64,000 nt of DNA from contig OU612068.1 in NCBI GenBank assembly GCA_914767715.1, forward strand, positions 18,476,001 through 18,540,000, in the 5' to 3' direction. Both the position numbers and the translations under genes were made by a program. The notes beneath the pieces are model-generated. The model made no database searches. It saw only the letters and a list, made by a program, of their open reading frames with translations, and was not told the DNA's origin. The stretch comes from Membranipora membranacea (Eukaryota; Bryozoa; Gymnolaemata; Cheilostomatida; Membraniporidae). Positions 35,706-48,089 of this stretch are shown piece by piece (positions within the stretch are counted from its first letter, which is position 1; every line of letters starts with the position of its first letter).

Positions 35706-37964
35706 TAGAGAGAGAAAACATGATAGGCTTCAAAGCCTGTAATATTATGAGGCAAAAGCCATATCAGTCATACCATTATGTGATCAAGTTCATCTTGTAA
35801 TAGCAGGCATATTTAAAAAAAAGTTTTCTCGTCTTTTTGTGTGTCAAAATCGGCCATGTACAAAAAAGGTTGAACCCATTCCGAGTCGTATAAATATTCA
35901 AAGCTTGAAGATTATTGAAGTATGATTCTAACATCAGTTTTCTCAGTTCCTGATAATGCATAATTATGGAAAGGCTCATCTAACATTACATACAGCGCAC
36001 ACCGCTCATATGTCTTATTATAAACGTAACTAGTTTAATTGATAAATAAGTGCAAGTCGTCTCTTTGGCTTTTGAAACAAAACACGTTCTATAACAGACC
36101 TCAAACCCAACTCATTCATCAAGACTCCAGCGTCACTGAGTGGAATTGTAGCTTTCTAATGAGCAGAGTGCAATTACAGTGGATATCTAATGTCAAAGCT
36201 TATCATAAAGAACCCTGGAACTACTCAGAGGTGATGTCTATCTCCCCTTTTGTTCTCTGTTTATACAAATAGGATTACTTCTAGCTTGAGTAATGTTATG
36301 GAGAGCAAGACACCTGTACCATCAAATGGACTTATTCGTTCGGATTATAATGATTTCTAAACAATGTGATAATTTGAATCTATTATTCTACCCAACTAAG
36401 ACTATAGCAATTATGTTCTCCGCCCCGGGAGAATTGAGTTTCATTCTCTCAAACTAAAAATCTTACCCAACTCTTGTTCTGCCAGATATATGGGGGTAAA
36501 TTTCCTGGGATGTAGAAGTGTTGTCCGCTGAGAAAGTAAGATTCCATGAGCATGCGCAATCCGAGCTACTACTGCATCCCAGGAAATTTAGTGAATTCAA
36601 GCTCTTAACCTCCAACCAATATGTTTAGTTTACCATGCCTGATTCCATATTGCCCATCATTTATGCTTAACTTGTGACAATAAAAATTCGAAAGATTGTT
36701 CCAAACTTTGAAACTGCTCTTGCGCTCTGACATAGATGGGCGCACATTCAGATATGAAGTACTTCCCCTTAAATACACAGCGGACAATTATCTGAAACAG
36801 AGCATAAATTAACTAGAGTGACCAAATCACTCACACTGGTCTAGGTCTGCATCTAGTGACATATTCATTGTTACTATTTCTAGTGGTAGCTGCATCAATC
36901 AATCAGACATCTACTGTAATGAAACAGGTCCCAGATCAGGCCGACTGTACTCTACTAAATTGACTGGACTGACTTAAACAATGTAATCCCTATGGTCTTC
37001 CTACATTGAACTCTCAGTGAGTTCTTTGATACTTGCCAACTTCTCACTTGACTTTGGTAGTGACTTACCAACAAAGCTACTAGCTAAATCAGACCAAATC
37101 ATGGTAATGTTTGTACATAACAGACATTTGAGACATTCATAACATACCCATTACTTTATGGTGTGAGTTTTTTGCCTCAATCGCAGGTTTTTCCAGTAGA
37201 GTGATGCTGTCTCCCCTTGTCACACTGATGCAAGCACTGTCAATCAATGTCCCACTGAATTCTCTCTGCTGTCACACTGATGCAGTTTTTCTTCAGTTGC
37301 AATGTACTGACTTGATGTGCCGAGCTAACCTTATTTGAACCAATCAAGTGCTTTTTAAATTACGTATTTACTTTGAATTACCCAATCAAATACCAGAATG
37401 AAAATAATATGCCTAGGCTAAAACAATATCAGTAATCACGTGCTAGTCATTTTCCCGCTGATGTATTTTAAACACAATATCCAGAATAATACTCTGTACA
37501 GACAACTCTCATCATCACGATTAATCAGGGACTTTTGGAAAATCTCCACGCCGTCACCAGCATGCTGTCACGGAGTGCAATTGAAGGACATACTCCCTAT
37601 TGTTATTTAAAACCAGAGACTATAGATAATATAGTCTCTGTTAAAACTATGAAAATTTGAGGTAATTTCAGTGTATTAGTTATTAAATATCCAAGGCACT
37701 GGGTCGATGAATTCAGGGGGGTCTTTCAATAAGAAGCAGCCAAAATTGCTGAGTTAGCGATGTGGGAATGAATTTGAAGTTATTTTCTAAGTTTACAATT
37801 ATGTGGTGATGTTGAGCATAATCTGTCGGCCTGAAAACATTCTATCCCTATTTTGTATTTTGTGAGAGATTAGCCATCATTTACCATTAAACTGAGCTCT
37901 CGTATCAATACAATTTTGATTACAATATCAGCTCGCAAAATAAAAATAGAAACATTTATACCGC
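35706..37964. other. Intergenic, no gene supported
   Basis: Only short open frames without similarity. A hairpin with 19-bp arms is at 36497-36590. Confidence 0.5.
36497..36590. repeat. Small MITE-like inverted repeat
   Basis: TAAATTTCCTGGGATGTAG and CTGCATCCCAGGAAATTTA are complementary apart from one base, 94 bp end to end. Confidence 0.85.
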
Positions 37965-38429
37965 TCATCTAAATGGTACAACTGAGATACAGAATAACAT
38001 TTTGTATATTTTATGAGATATTTTTCGAATGAATCCGAGCTCAGATGTTTGATAAATTTTTATCTTAGCCTGAATCTCAGTGCAATCAACATAGAAAATA
38101 GAACTGATATTAAGGAAACATAAACAATTATCATCACAGACCCATCCACGACTACATCTTGGGAAAGAAGGCAAAAGAGAATATATAGAAGTAGAGATAG
38201 TAAGAATAAAGAGAAGTAAGATGCAAACGAGAAATCTAATAGCCTGCATTTGCAATTCCTCGAACTGACTGGTTAGGTCAAAGCAGCCCAATTTTTTGTT
38301 GTTTTTGTTTGTCAAAAAGAAACCATAATACGGGGCTGCTGAGATAAAGCTTGTCACAGCATGATCAGTGGATATAAATTCTGTGGCATATGAACTTTGT
38401 TTACGTTCACATGCTGATGTCATAATCAT
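37965..38429 (-). CDS. Hypothetical protein with a hydrophobic segment and cysteines (uncertain)
   Basis: An ATG-started frame of 154 codons. Residues about 60-82 (starting MQAIRFLVCILLLF) are strongly hydrophobic and could be a signal peptide if translation begins at the internal Met, followed by a cysteine cluster (CSRGWVCDDNCLC and VDCTEIQ) that looks loosely like a leucine-rich-repeat N-terminal cap. No exon linkage was found, and the frame could be chance. It is divergent from the collagen gene, with 244 bases between start codons. Confidence 0.3.
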   Translation of the reverse strand: MIMTSACERKQSSYATEFISTDHAVTSFISAAPYYGFFLTNKNNKKLGCFDLTSQFEELQMQAIRFLVCILLLFILTISTSIYSLLPSFPRCSRGWVCDDNCLCFLNISSIFYVDCTEIQAKIKIYQTSELGFIRKISHKIYKMLFCISVVPFR

Positions 38430-38673
38430 ATGAGGTCACAACAATGATAATTGGCCAAGGCCAGTGATTACTAATATCACAGTCAAAACTTCCGCTCTTG
38501 AAGCAATAATATTGGTTGTGATGGAACCAATACTCCTAATTGCAAATTTCAATGAGGAAGTTACCAACTAATATGTGCTTCCATTTTGAGATCTTCACAA
38601 GCATTAGGTGCACAGAACACATGTGCATAGTCTATTGCTTGTGATTACCAGTGCCATCACAACGCTTTTAAAA

Positions 38674-40536
38674 ATGGCTAGAGGTGGTCATGAAATCGAC
38701 TATATCAATCAGAGGCAATACCGTGTTCAAAGTGAAGCAGGCCATTACGAGACCATTGCCATTAACAAGAAAACGTAAGTAATACCCATTTTGGTGCGAA
38801 AATAAAATTTTGATGCTTTTCAAGCTGTCTGCTACAATAAACTGAACCACAAACCTACACCACATCTACAAATCTAAGACTCTCCTCTTACATCTCCGCT
38901 TCGGTTACATCATAAAATAGAGTAATCCGACATTGGTTCTACCAACTATACTGGCGCTGCGTCTGTTTGTTGTTCAGCTAATATATAAAACACACTCTCA
39001 CTCTATTCTCTTCAGTATTCTAACTGAACGCATGCACCGCTCTTCTATTCTACTCACCAAGTCTGGTCGAGTTGGCTTGAGAAGCCGCACCCTGCAGCTT
39101 ACCAGCTGAGAGGGTGTAACTTCCAATGCAGGCAAAGTAGATCTTTGTTGATTTACTATTTGATATGTCAGTTTATATATAAGACAGCTTGATAATTAAA
39201 AAGAAAGCATCCCTATTGAATCATCAATTAGGCTTTGTTTATGTTGCAGTGGAATTTATGCAAACCGAGAATACGAAGTCCTTCCCCCGAGACAAGAATT
39301 GAAAGCAAAAGGCAGCTGCTGCAACGACAGAAGACTTTTGAGAACCTTATGTGGCTTTAATATCGCTTTGAGCATTATTACTGGATTGATAGCTGTGCTC
39401 TTAGTGCTCATGATGACCAGAGTATCTAATCTGGAAAATGACCTGGAGGTTTTGGAGAATGAATTGATATCATCAAGTGCACAAGGTAACTTTGATTTGT
39501 AATGGATTCACATATTTTCGAAACAATTCAGCTTTTCTGTTGAGGGATTTGAGTTGGGTTTAACGCTTCCAGCTTTTAAGATCCATGCACTTATATCCCC
39601 GTTGATCATATTATAAGCTCGCAAATGATAAGGTGATAATCCTCACGGATTCATGTCTGGTACTCATAAAATGAAGATTGGAATGGGGTTGCCGGAACTA
39701 TACGGTACCCAAACAAACTCGACAAAACTTTGAATATTGCTAATAGATCATATGGAAGGTTTGTTTTATTTTCGGGGTTTGCTTTGGGTAGTATGCATGA
39801 TGAAAAAATTATATTTATCAGTGGTAATATTGATTTTCAATTCAGGGTAGCATAGCATCATTCCACTGTTGTATGTCACCATCCTGGTGTGACTTTCCGC
39901 AAGCTAGTCCATGTATTACATTTGTTTATGATATAGACCATATATGAACTTCTGAAAATTTTCTTAAAAATTGTATGTTGGCAGAGTCTCGGATACAGCT
40001 AATCAAGGTTTTTTTTTTAATATATTTCTCTGTTATATGAAAAATGGCGGTTACAAAACTTAGAGCAAAATGTTTTGGGTAACTATTTGCGCAACACAGT
40101 AACCAAAATCAAGTTGTGTCAGCTGCAATTAATGTGTTCCTCATTCCAGCAACCCTGTGGATCAACTATCAATGTAAATTGGTCCTGTCAAGAAATTGGA
40201 TTTCTCTACATACCATAATATTTCCGTATTTTAGCCCAATTAAGCCAGAATGTTACAGCTAACCGAGAAGTTCCTGGTCTTAAAGGAGAACCTGGTGTCA
40301 TGGGACCAGTTGGAAGCCCTGGTTTGAAAGGTGATACAGGCAGCATTGGGAGAAGAGGACAGAAAGGAGAGGTTGGTTCAGAAGGAGTAAAAGGTCCACC
40401 TGGCTCTATCGGAATTAGTGGCGCCAAAGGAGAAGTCGGTGACAAAGGAGAAAAAGGAGTGGTTGGACAGAAAGGCTTGCCTGGAACACCAGGTACCTGC
40501 TCCTGCAGGGAAATTTCTGATGCCGAACTAATTTAG
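38674..40536 (+). CDS. Short type II transmembrane collagen-like protein
   Basis: Three exons, 38674-38774, 39250-39485 and 40235-40536, join in matching phase to give 212 residues. There is no N-terminal signal peptide. A single membrane segment at about 70-91 follows a basic stretch with CC and RR, so the N-terminus should be cytoplasmic. A heptad-like stretch (LENDLEVLENEL, about 95-108) follows and could nucleate trimerisation. Then come 25 uninterrupted Gly-X-Y triplets with several KGE/KGD units, and a tail TCSCREISDAELI. Membrane collagens of this orientation (types XIII, XXIII, XXV, ectodysplasin, scavenger receptors) are trimeric. Unlike ectodysplasin or scavenger receptors, no globular recognition domain follows. 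The CSC pair may cross-link chains; that is inference. Confidence 0.85.
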
Positions 40537-41764
40537 ATGTTTTTGATAATTATCTTCTCACCCCACAGACACCTTTTTTTATGGCAGCTGCTTCTTTATC
40601 CCAAAGCTTGTACGCAAAGCTTACATATAAAATTGGACAAATTAACCCATTTTAATTACCAGCAAATATGACTATGCTGTAATTGAGCAATGAAGTTGTG
40701 TAATTATAATAAAAAAAAATTATAAAAAATGTAAACAATTTTTTTCTCATATCAATTATTGCTGCATAATCAATCAACAGGCTGCAACTTCATCATTTGA
40801 TTTAGGTATTTATTTGCACAACACATCACAACATTCCAGTAAAAGGTCATCATTTTTGAATAAAAATAATTCTGAGTAAAAGTTTTTTGGCGAAGAATAG
40901 GACGCTGACATTTTGGTGAATACGGATTCACCTCAGCTGTGACAAATTAAATCTTAGTGATTGTTAGTCACTGGCTTCAAGATTGACCTCCAAACGCAAC
41001 TGTTGATCTCTAGATCGTGGGGATGATCAGTCTTCAAAACAGGATAAGTGTTGGTCTCCAAATCGTTCAATAAGGGTCTTTCACTCCACATGGTGTCCCA
41101 ATGACACTCTTTCCACTTTATCTACAACTATACAAAACAAAATGTGAGTACAGATATGTAGGGTGGTAAACGGGGAGGCTGGAGGGTTTTTCAATATGCT
41201 GAGCTCCACTGTCACTTGGTCAGAGGTAAAGCAATGAAAGGAAGCTAATGACCTTTGCACCTCAATATGTATGCAGTTGGAAAGCCAGTCAGGACCACAT
41301 ACCAGACTTCGAAGTAAATTTTTAGACACTAGTCTACATGGACTGTGCTCTCTTACAGACACGCATATCAGGAGCGGGGGGGCCTGTGAATAAAGGAGGG
41401 CCAACTCCAAAATATACAACAATTTCAATCTAAAAAATCAATTTTGCAAAGTGTTAATTTTCCTAATAGGTTGTAGTCATCAGCCCATTATCAAAGAGAG
41501 CACAACCTCGCATAACTTTGAATGTATGTCAATAGCGTCAAGGAGTTTGAGACAATCTCCCTGGTAGCATTGATGGCCATTGACATGTGCAAAAATGATT
41601 ATAAATCTTTCCTTTGAGGGCAAACCTTTAATTGAGTGATAACTAGCTTTCATTTTAAATCATTTGATCACTGTTATAATTTCAATATATTATGTTTTCC
41701 ATAAGAAATAAAAAAATTCAGTTTCATTCTGAGAACAGCGCATGATGGTGCATACATGGATACA

Positions 41765-42110
41765 TACCTAAATCTCATTGATCTTCATAATAAACATTGA
41801 GTACCTGTCAAAATCCAAACTCTCATGTCATGCAAATTTTATGAGAAATTTTCAGAAATTCAACTTTGAAAACAAAGTCAGTTGCCAACAAGGAAATAGC
41901 CTGTTGTTGTTAGGCTGAGGTCACATACCGTAATATATCAAAAAACAAACCTGCCACTTTCATGGGTTAAAAGTAAAAAGTGCAAATGCCGCTATAACAG
42001 GTCTGTTAATACAAAGAACATACACACAAAATGAATATCTAAATGTTACCTAAATCTCATTGATCTCCATAATAAACATTGAGTACCTGTCAAAATCCAA
42101 ACTCTCATGT
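41765..42110 (+). repeat. Direct repeat of about 64 bp, two copies
   Basis: ACCTAAATCTCATTGATC through CAAACTCTCATGT occurs at 41765-41828 and 42047-42110 with one mismatch that I can see. The spacer is about 220 bp. Confidence 0.9.
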
Positions 42111-42800
42111 TTGCCAAACTCTCATTGCAATGCCAAAAGGTCACAAAAATCTGTTTACTCGTACCCTGATTTGCGCTTTGGGAATATTCAACATAACTTC
42201 CTTGAGAGGGAGAAGATAGGACAGCTACGGTAGTAAGGTCATCAGCCAATAACCAGAGTTGAGACTAGCATTGTTCATCTAGGAGACAAACGACCTGCAA
42301 GTTAAAAACAATAGCTGTTCATCGAGGTAAGAAAGATACAGTCACAGTCACAGTGACAATATTTACGTTTGTGTACCTGGGCTAGCGTACAAAGTTTGTT
42401 TCACTAACTTATCCAACCAAACATTTCATGCTGCTGTGATGATAGATAATTGCGAGTCAAAATTCTGAACTTGATCTCCTCTATATTTTTAGTATTTTTC
42501 GACCACAGAGAATTTGTTGGCTTTCTGCGCAATCGGCATTTGATCTTATAAATGCTCAAGATGTTTTAAATGCTTTCACATGTGTATGCAGTAATATTTG
42601 TAATATAAGTAATATAAGATGGTGGACAAAAAAACATTACAAATCTCACAAGCTGGAGTGCATCAGCAGTGAAATCATCATAGATATGTCATGTCATGAA
42701 TGCAACGTATGAGCCTGCGGATTTGTGGTTAGACATTGCACATACAATTTGCTAATGTAAACAGTTATTATAAGGCAGCAGTATGTCCATAATATACTTT

Positions 42801-42930
42801 AATGTAACTTGATTGAGGTCATGGATTTCTTTCAAAGAAAATGTAATATAGCTTTTTGTTTTTCTCAAGTTACATTAAATATTTGCTTATGGTGAGATAA
42901 ACTTTGAATAAAATCCATGACCTCAATCAA
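42801..42930. repeat. Nested inverted repeat
   Basis: A left unit (42801-42828) is complemented in two separate pieces: AATGTAACTTGA by 42865-42876, and TTGATTGAGGTCATGGATTT exactly by 42911-42930. Confidence 0.9.
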
Positions 42931-42987
42931 TGGATGTTTGTTTTTGCAAAAATTCACCTTTCATTCTTTCAAGGGAGTACTGCAACC

Positions 42988-44748
42988 ATGGCTGTGAACT
43001 TTGCTGTTGTGGAACTTCAAGACAAACTATCAAACTATATCAAATATGGTGGCCGAAATCTTCTGAGAGCCGAGGAAATCAAGGCTCTGGTGGAGAGACT
43101 AGATGATGATAAGGAGCAGTATGGACGCATAGTATGTGAGACTGTAACAAGCAACGGAGAAAACGTTCTCCATGTTGCAGCAAGAGCTGGGCATAATGAT
43201 ATCATCATTTCTATTCTTCCACCGTTGCCTGAAAGATATTGCTTGATGGCGTTGTCACAAAAACGTCCAATTGGTGGAATTGGTAGATTATTATCTTGCA
43301 TGGGACGTGAATGTAAAAGCAATACCCCAGTTCACTATGCTGTGCGAAACTGGAGCAAAACAGATTGCGGAACATTCAATGCTATTATGCAAGAAGGAGG
43401 CCTGACATCGATGCAAAAGGTGGAGGTTCTCTCGATGACCGATGAGTTAGGGCGAACTGCTTTGGGGCTGGCTGAACAACGCAAAGACATAACCAGAGAA
43501 AAGAGGACCAGAATGGTTCACCACATGCAGCAAGTGAGAGACCTCTCGAGGCAAGAAGTAAAGGGTAAGAGGAAAAACATCAATGTCTTTTTTCATCTTT
43601 GTTGGTGAACAATTTGATTTGATCTTATTATATTGGCATGTGATAAAAATTGCATAAACTAAGAATACTTTTAGGCCGCTGCTACAATAGGAAGCAACAA
43701 ATTGCTTTCAGCCCGCAGATACATCTTGAGCTTCAATAGAACCCGGTAGTGAATGCACTACAGTGGATTTCGAGTCTAGAACCTCCAGCAATATGGCGAA
43801 AGAGGGCAAGTGCTTCAACCATATCTATGGCTCTAACCGACTGAGCTTCCTCATTAGTGGCGATAGGTGGTAATGGTAAAGTATTCTTTGTAGGAATGAG
43901 TGGCCAGATAAAGCTCCTGAGAGAAGACAAGACAAGGCTGGAGCTTGTTAATGAGGAGTTGAAAAAACAGATGCAAGACCAGGAGGAGACAATGGGGAAT
44001 ATGGTAAAAAGGTTGGATATTTTGGAGGAGGAAAACTCAGCATTGCAGACTAAGACCGCAAACTGGGACCGAGACTTGGATGCTCGGATGACTGAAATGT
44101 TTGACAGACGATTTCATCTTCAAGTAGGTCATAGTCCTTTTACAATTGACTAGCTGCTGCTTTCAAAGTGATTTGATGAATGCACAGCTGAGAATGCAGC
44201 ACACTTATTTGATAAACAACCTAATGAGTTTGAGAACTACCAGTAGCACCAGTAGACTGCAGGATACACATTGTGCCTAGTACATGCGCCCTCTCCAAAA
44301 TGCATCCATAAGCAATTTCCTACTGAATGACGTTCCAGCTACCAATTGCTGTGTTTACTCTACAACAGAAACAGATTATTAGAGACATGTTGGACTTATC
44401 ATTTGTCAGTGACAACTGTTTTTTTGCAACCACAATTTTATGTGTTTTCGAAGAGTTTTTATGCCAACACAGGTATCCCATTATTTTTTCCAGTCAGGCA
44501 AATAGAACTGGTCACAACTGGTTAAAATTACCAATGACAAATAGTTTCCATGGTAAATTGGCGTTTGCTCATAAATCATCATGGCCTGTTTTTTCGCTTA
44601 TTTTCTGCACACAAATCAGTTGTCTAAAATATCTTCATCTTATTTGTAGTTTGAGAAGAATAACTTGTCTGGAGAAATGGCTGCTTCCTCTCAGAACAAT
44701 AATATTTCCATTGATAGTGGTATTCTCAAATCATCACACTGGAAGTAG
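42988..44748 (+). CDS. Ankyrin-like repeat and coiled-coil protein, three exons
   Basis: Exons 42988-43564, 43894-44123 and 44650-44748 join in matching phase and give 301 residues ending at TAG. The ATG has a good context (ACCATGG). Ankyrin-type repeats are seen as NGENVLHVAARAGHNDII (about 58-75), NTPVHYAVRN (about 113-122) and DELGRTALGLAEQRKD (about 153-168). Exon 2 encodes a coiled coil with heptads (LELVNEELKKQMQDQEE, LDILEEENSAL). The C-terminal exon encodes a polar, Ser/Asn-rich tail. There is no signal or membrane segment, so the protein is probably an intracellular scaffold. I do not recognise a specific orthologue, and its partners cannot be inferred. The splice model for exon 3 rests only on phase and an acceptor. 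Confidence 0.75.
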
Positions 44749-45529
44749 TAAAGACCAAAGTGGGCCTGTGGCTGCTTCTGAATCACAACATTTTTGTACA
44801 GTCTTTGACGACAAACACTATATTATGTCTATTATGTAATAATAAACAGCTCAATATACAGCTGAATATTTAGCTCATAATCATGAGATCTCCTATATTA
44901 TGAGAAATCTGATGATTTTGAGCTTCAGAGGCATCTGTACAAGGCGTTGCCTTGATCTGATTGATGTTTTTTGTCTACCAAATCCTAATGATATAGTCAT
45001 TTTTAATCCTTTATTTAGCAAAAAAAAATTTGGTTTGGATCTTCCCATCTTCTTCAGAACCTTTACTTCCCTCTCACCCCTATTTATTGTCAAGTTTCCG
45101 TTTATAATTTGTTATAGCGTCCATTCCATACAAGTTGGCAAGCAGACTGTCTGGCAAACCCTACCGTCAGTGGTGTTGATCGCCCATTTTGCTATGAAGT
45201 CATTAAGCGATGCCATGTTTATTACCTATAACTAAAGTCATTTGCAAATTATTGCAACCAGATAGAACTGGTGTTGTAGGCTTATTTATACTGTGAACAA
45301 AACACTACGTTTAGTCGTTCTTGTGCACCTATGACCATCGAAGGTCAATATTTTTAATAGTCCAGCCAACTCCTTGATTCAGCTGGTGGAATAAGTCATA
45401 TTAATTGGCTGTCTAATCGATTGGCTATGTAAACTCGTCTAGCATTTCATTAAGAATTTTATGCACAGCCGCAGGCAAATTTTTTCCACAATAATACCCA
45501 ATGGGCGAAGCAGTTTTGTAAGGATTATT

Positions 45530-46290
45530 AGATTATATCAGTGCCAACACAGCCAAAGAGCCAGTCATCAGGGAAAACCCGAAACATTTTTAAGAATCCT
45601 TTGTTTGAAACCTTGGCAAGACCTTCTATTTAATTAAATCAGGTATGGGCTGATTCTTGGCCTAATCCTGATTGGATGGTATTTTTAACCGATAAACATG
45701 TAAAGGTTTTCAAATTGTGAAGAAAATTCGTCTGTTAGTAAAGTTTGCTAGGAATATCTTCCTTGCGTAACCACAAGCAATGATTCACCTAGTCTTTTTC
45801 ATTCCTGCCAATGTAGCAGAGGGGTGGGATATGGGAATGAGATACGGGTCAAAGCCTGGACATGAGTGATGATGCCAACGCCTCTGGGACTACAAACTAC
45901 TAGCCACATTTTGGGTCTAATTTTTTGACTGCATTGGGTCTCCTCTCCTACAACTTAATCAATGAGATATGACACATTGGCTAACAAACTACAGGGAAAC
46001 AGTAAAATGCTTCCGATTGATTTGTTTGCCTGTCAAATCCTCTAACGGTCATAAAAATAGAATTATAGCTATTTTCAGAGTCTTTATTCAGCAGAAACCT
46101 TATCCTTAAGTTGGTGCTTCTCATGTTCCATGTTCAATCTGCCACCTCCCAATCAAAGTTTTATCATATTAGAGCCAACTGCCAAAGAGCCTGTCATGAG
46201 TATACTCAGGGAAAAACCCAGCACTGGTTGAGTAACCTTTATTACAATACCTTGGCAAGTCCCTGCGTCCAATTTAAGCTGGGGGAAATG
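45530..46290 (+). repeat. Diverged repeat pair, possible transposon remnant
   Basis: 45530-45650 and 46158-46290 share GCCAAAGAGCC, GTCAT, CAGGGAAAA-CCC and ACCTTGGCAAG in the same order with indels. Both have lost any reading frame. Confidence 0.6.
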
Positions 46291-46306
46291 CTTGGCTTGC
46301 TTCTGA

Positions 46307-46348
46307 TGGTTATTCTAAATGGTTGTTCTAAATGGTTATTCTAAATTC
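46307..46348 (+). repeat. 13-bp tandem repeat, three copies
   Basis: GGTTATTCTAAAT is repeated three times with one base change in the middle copy. Confidence 0.9.
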
Positions 46349-46737
46349 TAAACCATCAAAGATATGTAATATAAAGACTCATCAGGACCCGAGACAAGCA
46401 GATATGATGAATGTTTGTCAGTTTCAAATCATGACCAGTCTCCGTTCTTTGGTTTTTGAAAATCAGTCTTCTCCTGATTCCTTAAATTCACCTTGTGCTG
46501 ACTATCATAAATTTGTTAAAAATAGCCAGTTGAATCTCATGTATGCAGATTATATGTTCCAATAGCTAGCAGTTACTTCCCATATGTATTAAATGCCTGA
46601 GAGTTGTGCCCTCGTTAGAAATGAGAAGACAACTAATATTTTAGAATTTGGATACTCACAGCTTCTGAGAGGATTATGGGATACTCTTTTGCATGGCCTC
46701 TTGAGCACTTCATTCATTCATGACCAATTAAGAAAGT

Positions 46738-47147
46738 ATGAGAACGAAAGTATTCATTGTGACTCCAATGGCAGTATACAACTTTAAAATTAATTCATAA
46801 TTATTTATTTTATATTATATGCTCAGCAATCGGGATAAAGTAAACTTTCATAGGCAATTAAAATTTATCTGTGTCTTAGCGGGGCTAATAGAACTGTTTA
46901 GCACTTTTGATCAAAATCTGCTGAATTACAATGCAGTAGAATAAAATGTCTTCCAAAATGGTCTGACTGCCTGATGGTTTCCAAAACTGTGATGTATCAT
47001 TTAGTTTTTCCCCTTTACATCTCCGGGTATATTGTGGCTCCTATTTAGCGAAGTGGACCTTCCATACGAAATCTTTGATCGGAAAAGGTTTTACCTAAAA
47101 CTTGACAGGGAAGTGATTTGTAAAGTAGCAAAAAAGCTGTGAAATAC
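46738..47147 (+). repeat. Segmental duplication copy A, left part
   Basis: Collinear and nearly identical with 62398-62807. Copy A resumes at 55377 after the retrotransposon insertion. The left breakpoint is sharp: similarity is lost before position 46738 in A and 62398 in B. Confidence 0.95.
47143..47147 (+). other. Target site duplication AATAC, left
   Basis: AATAC directly before the left LTR, repeated directly after the right LTR at 55372-55376. Five bases is the usual length for BEL/Pao elements. Confidence 0.9.
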
Positions 47148-48089
47148 TGTATTGGGATGGCTCTTGTTATCACTCTAACCCCAGCATTAATGGCAACGGA
47201 CGACGAAATAAGAAGTGTTGAGTTGTTGTTGGATACTGTATGTCATTATATTCTTCATATTCAAAGTCGAAGTCGTACCCTGATAAAATGATCAAAGTAA
47301 AATAAATAAAATAATGATGTGCATAGATTGTGACGATAATCAGCACATCAAAAGACAATAATGGATGGCAGCATATAAAAGAGTGCGTAGTAATAAATTG
47401 ACATAAAATTGACACAATCGTCCTATTAGTTAACTCACAAAATTGATGCCGGATATAGGGTTTATTCCATCCAATAATAGTGTCTGATAGTTAGTATACA
47501 GATAAATAGGTGCCTGCAATTAAAATACTTTTGTTAAATACCTAATTACGGATAGGAGAAATAGTAGCAATAATAATTTGATACCAGTGGATGCGATAAA
47601 GCAATGCTTTCTACACTTTATAAAAATGCCATTTGTCATCAATGAAATATAGATTATCCCATGCAGTAATTTAATACAAGAGCTTTGCTGTTGTTATTCC
47701 ACACCAAATATGAACTGAAAATACAATATTGTTTTAACTTACATGTGTGTCACATAGATACAGCGCAGAGTATTGAGATCTTGATATAAAGTGCTTAGAA
47801 TCTCATAAAACAGATCGAGTTGTATATGGATAAAATTGTCTCCATATTAGCTGAGATGAGACTAGCGATCACAAATTTTGAACTTGCTTGTTGACGGTGC
47901 AAGTCTAAGATGGTACAAAATAATGTTGCAGTACAAGTATCAGCACATAAGCTGGTATAATGATGTTTGTAACAATAGATAGCTAAAGTATTAAAAGCTG
48001 GCATTATTAGTCATGTTGTAGTGTGTGTGTTTTTAATAATAATCAAAATGTGTCATTAATTATGACCACGATTGGTGCATACCAATACA
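47148..48089 (-). repeat. BEL/Pao LTR (3' LTR in element sense)
   Basis: 942 bp, offset by exactly 7282 bp from the other LTR. It contains short open frames on the minus strand of 81 and 69 codons that are the same in both LTRs; I regard them as chance. Note that the coding strand just upstream of this LTR is pyrimidine-rich, not the expected polypurine tract. Confidence 0.95.

Larger units (their letters stand above)
40537..42987. other. Intergenic, with a direct repeat and an inverted repeat
   Basis: No coding exon is supported. The stretch holds a 64-bp direct repeat (41765-41828 and 42047-42110) and an inverted-repeat cluster (42801-42930) just before the ankyrin-type gene. A TTTCAAG acceptor-like sequence 17 bases before that gene's ATG suggests a 5' non-coding exon somewhere here. 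Confidence 0.5.
44749..46737. other. Intergenic, degenerate repeated sequence
   Basis: No intact gene. Two diverged copies of one sequence are present (see 45530-46290). An open frame of 111 codons at 44900 shows part of the same material (LIDVFCLPNPND) but has no identifiable domain. Confidence 0.45.

Noticed and set aside
40206-40445. Proline-rich minus-strand frame
   Set aside because: Antisense of the Gly-X-Y repeat of the collagen gene.
47170-47415. 81- and 69-codon frames repeated at 47170/54452 and 47795/55077
   Set aside because: They are inside the two LTRs, so their duplication reflects the LTRs and not conserved genes.
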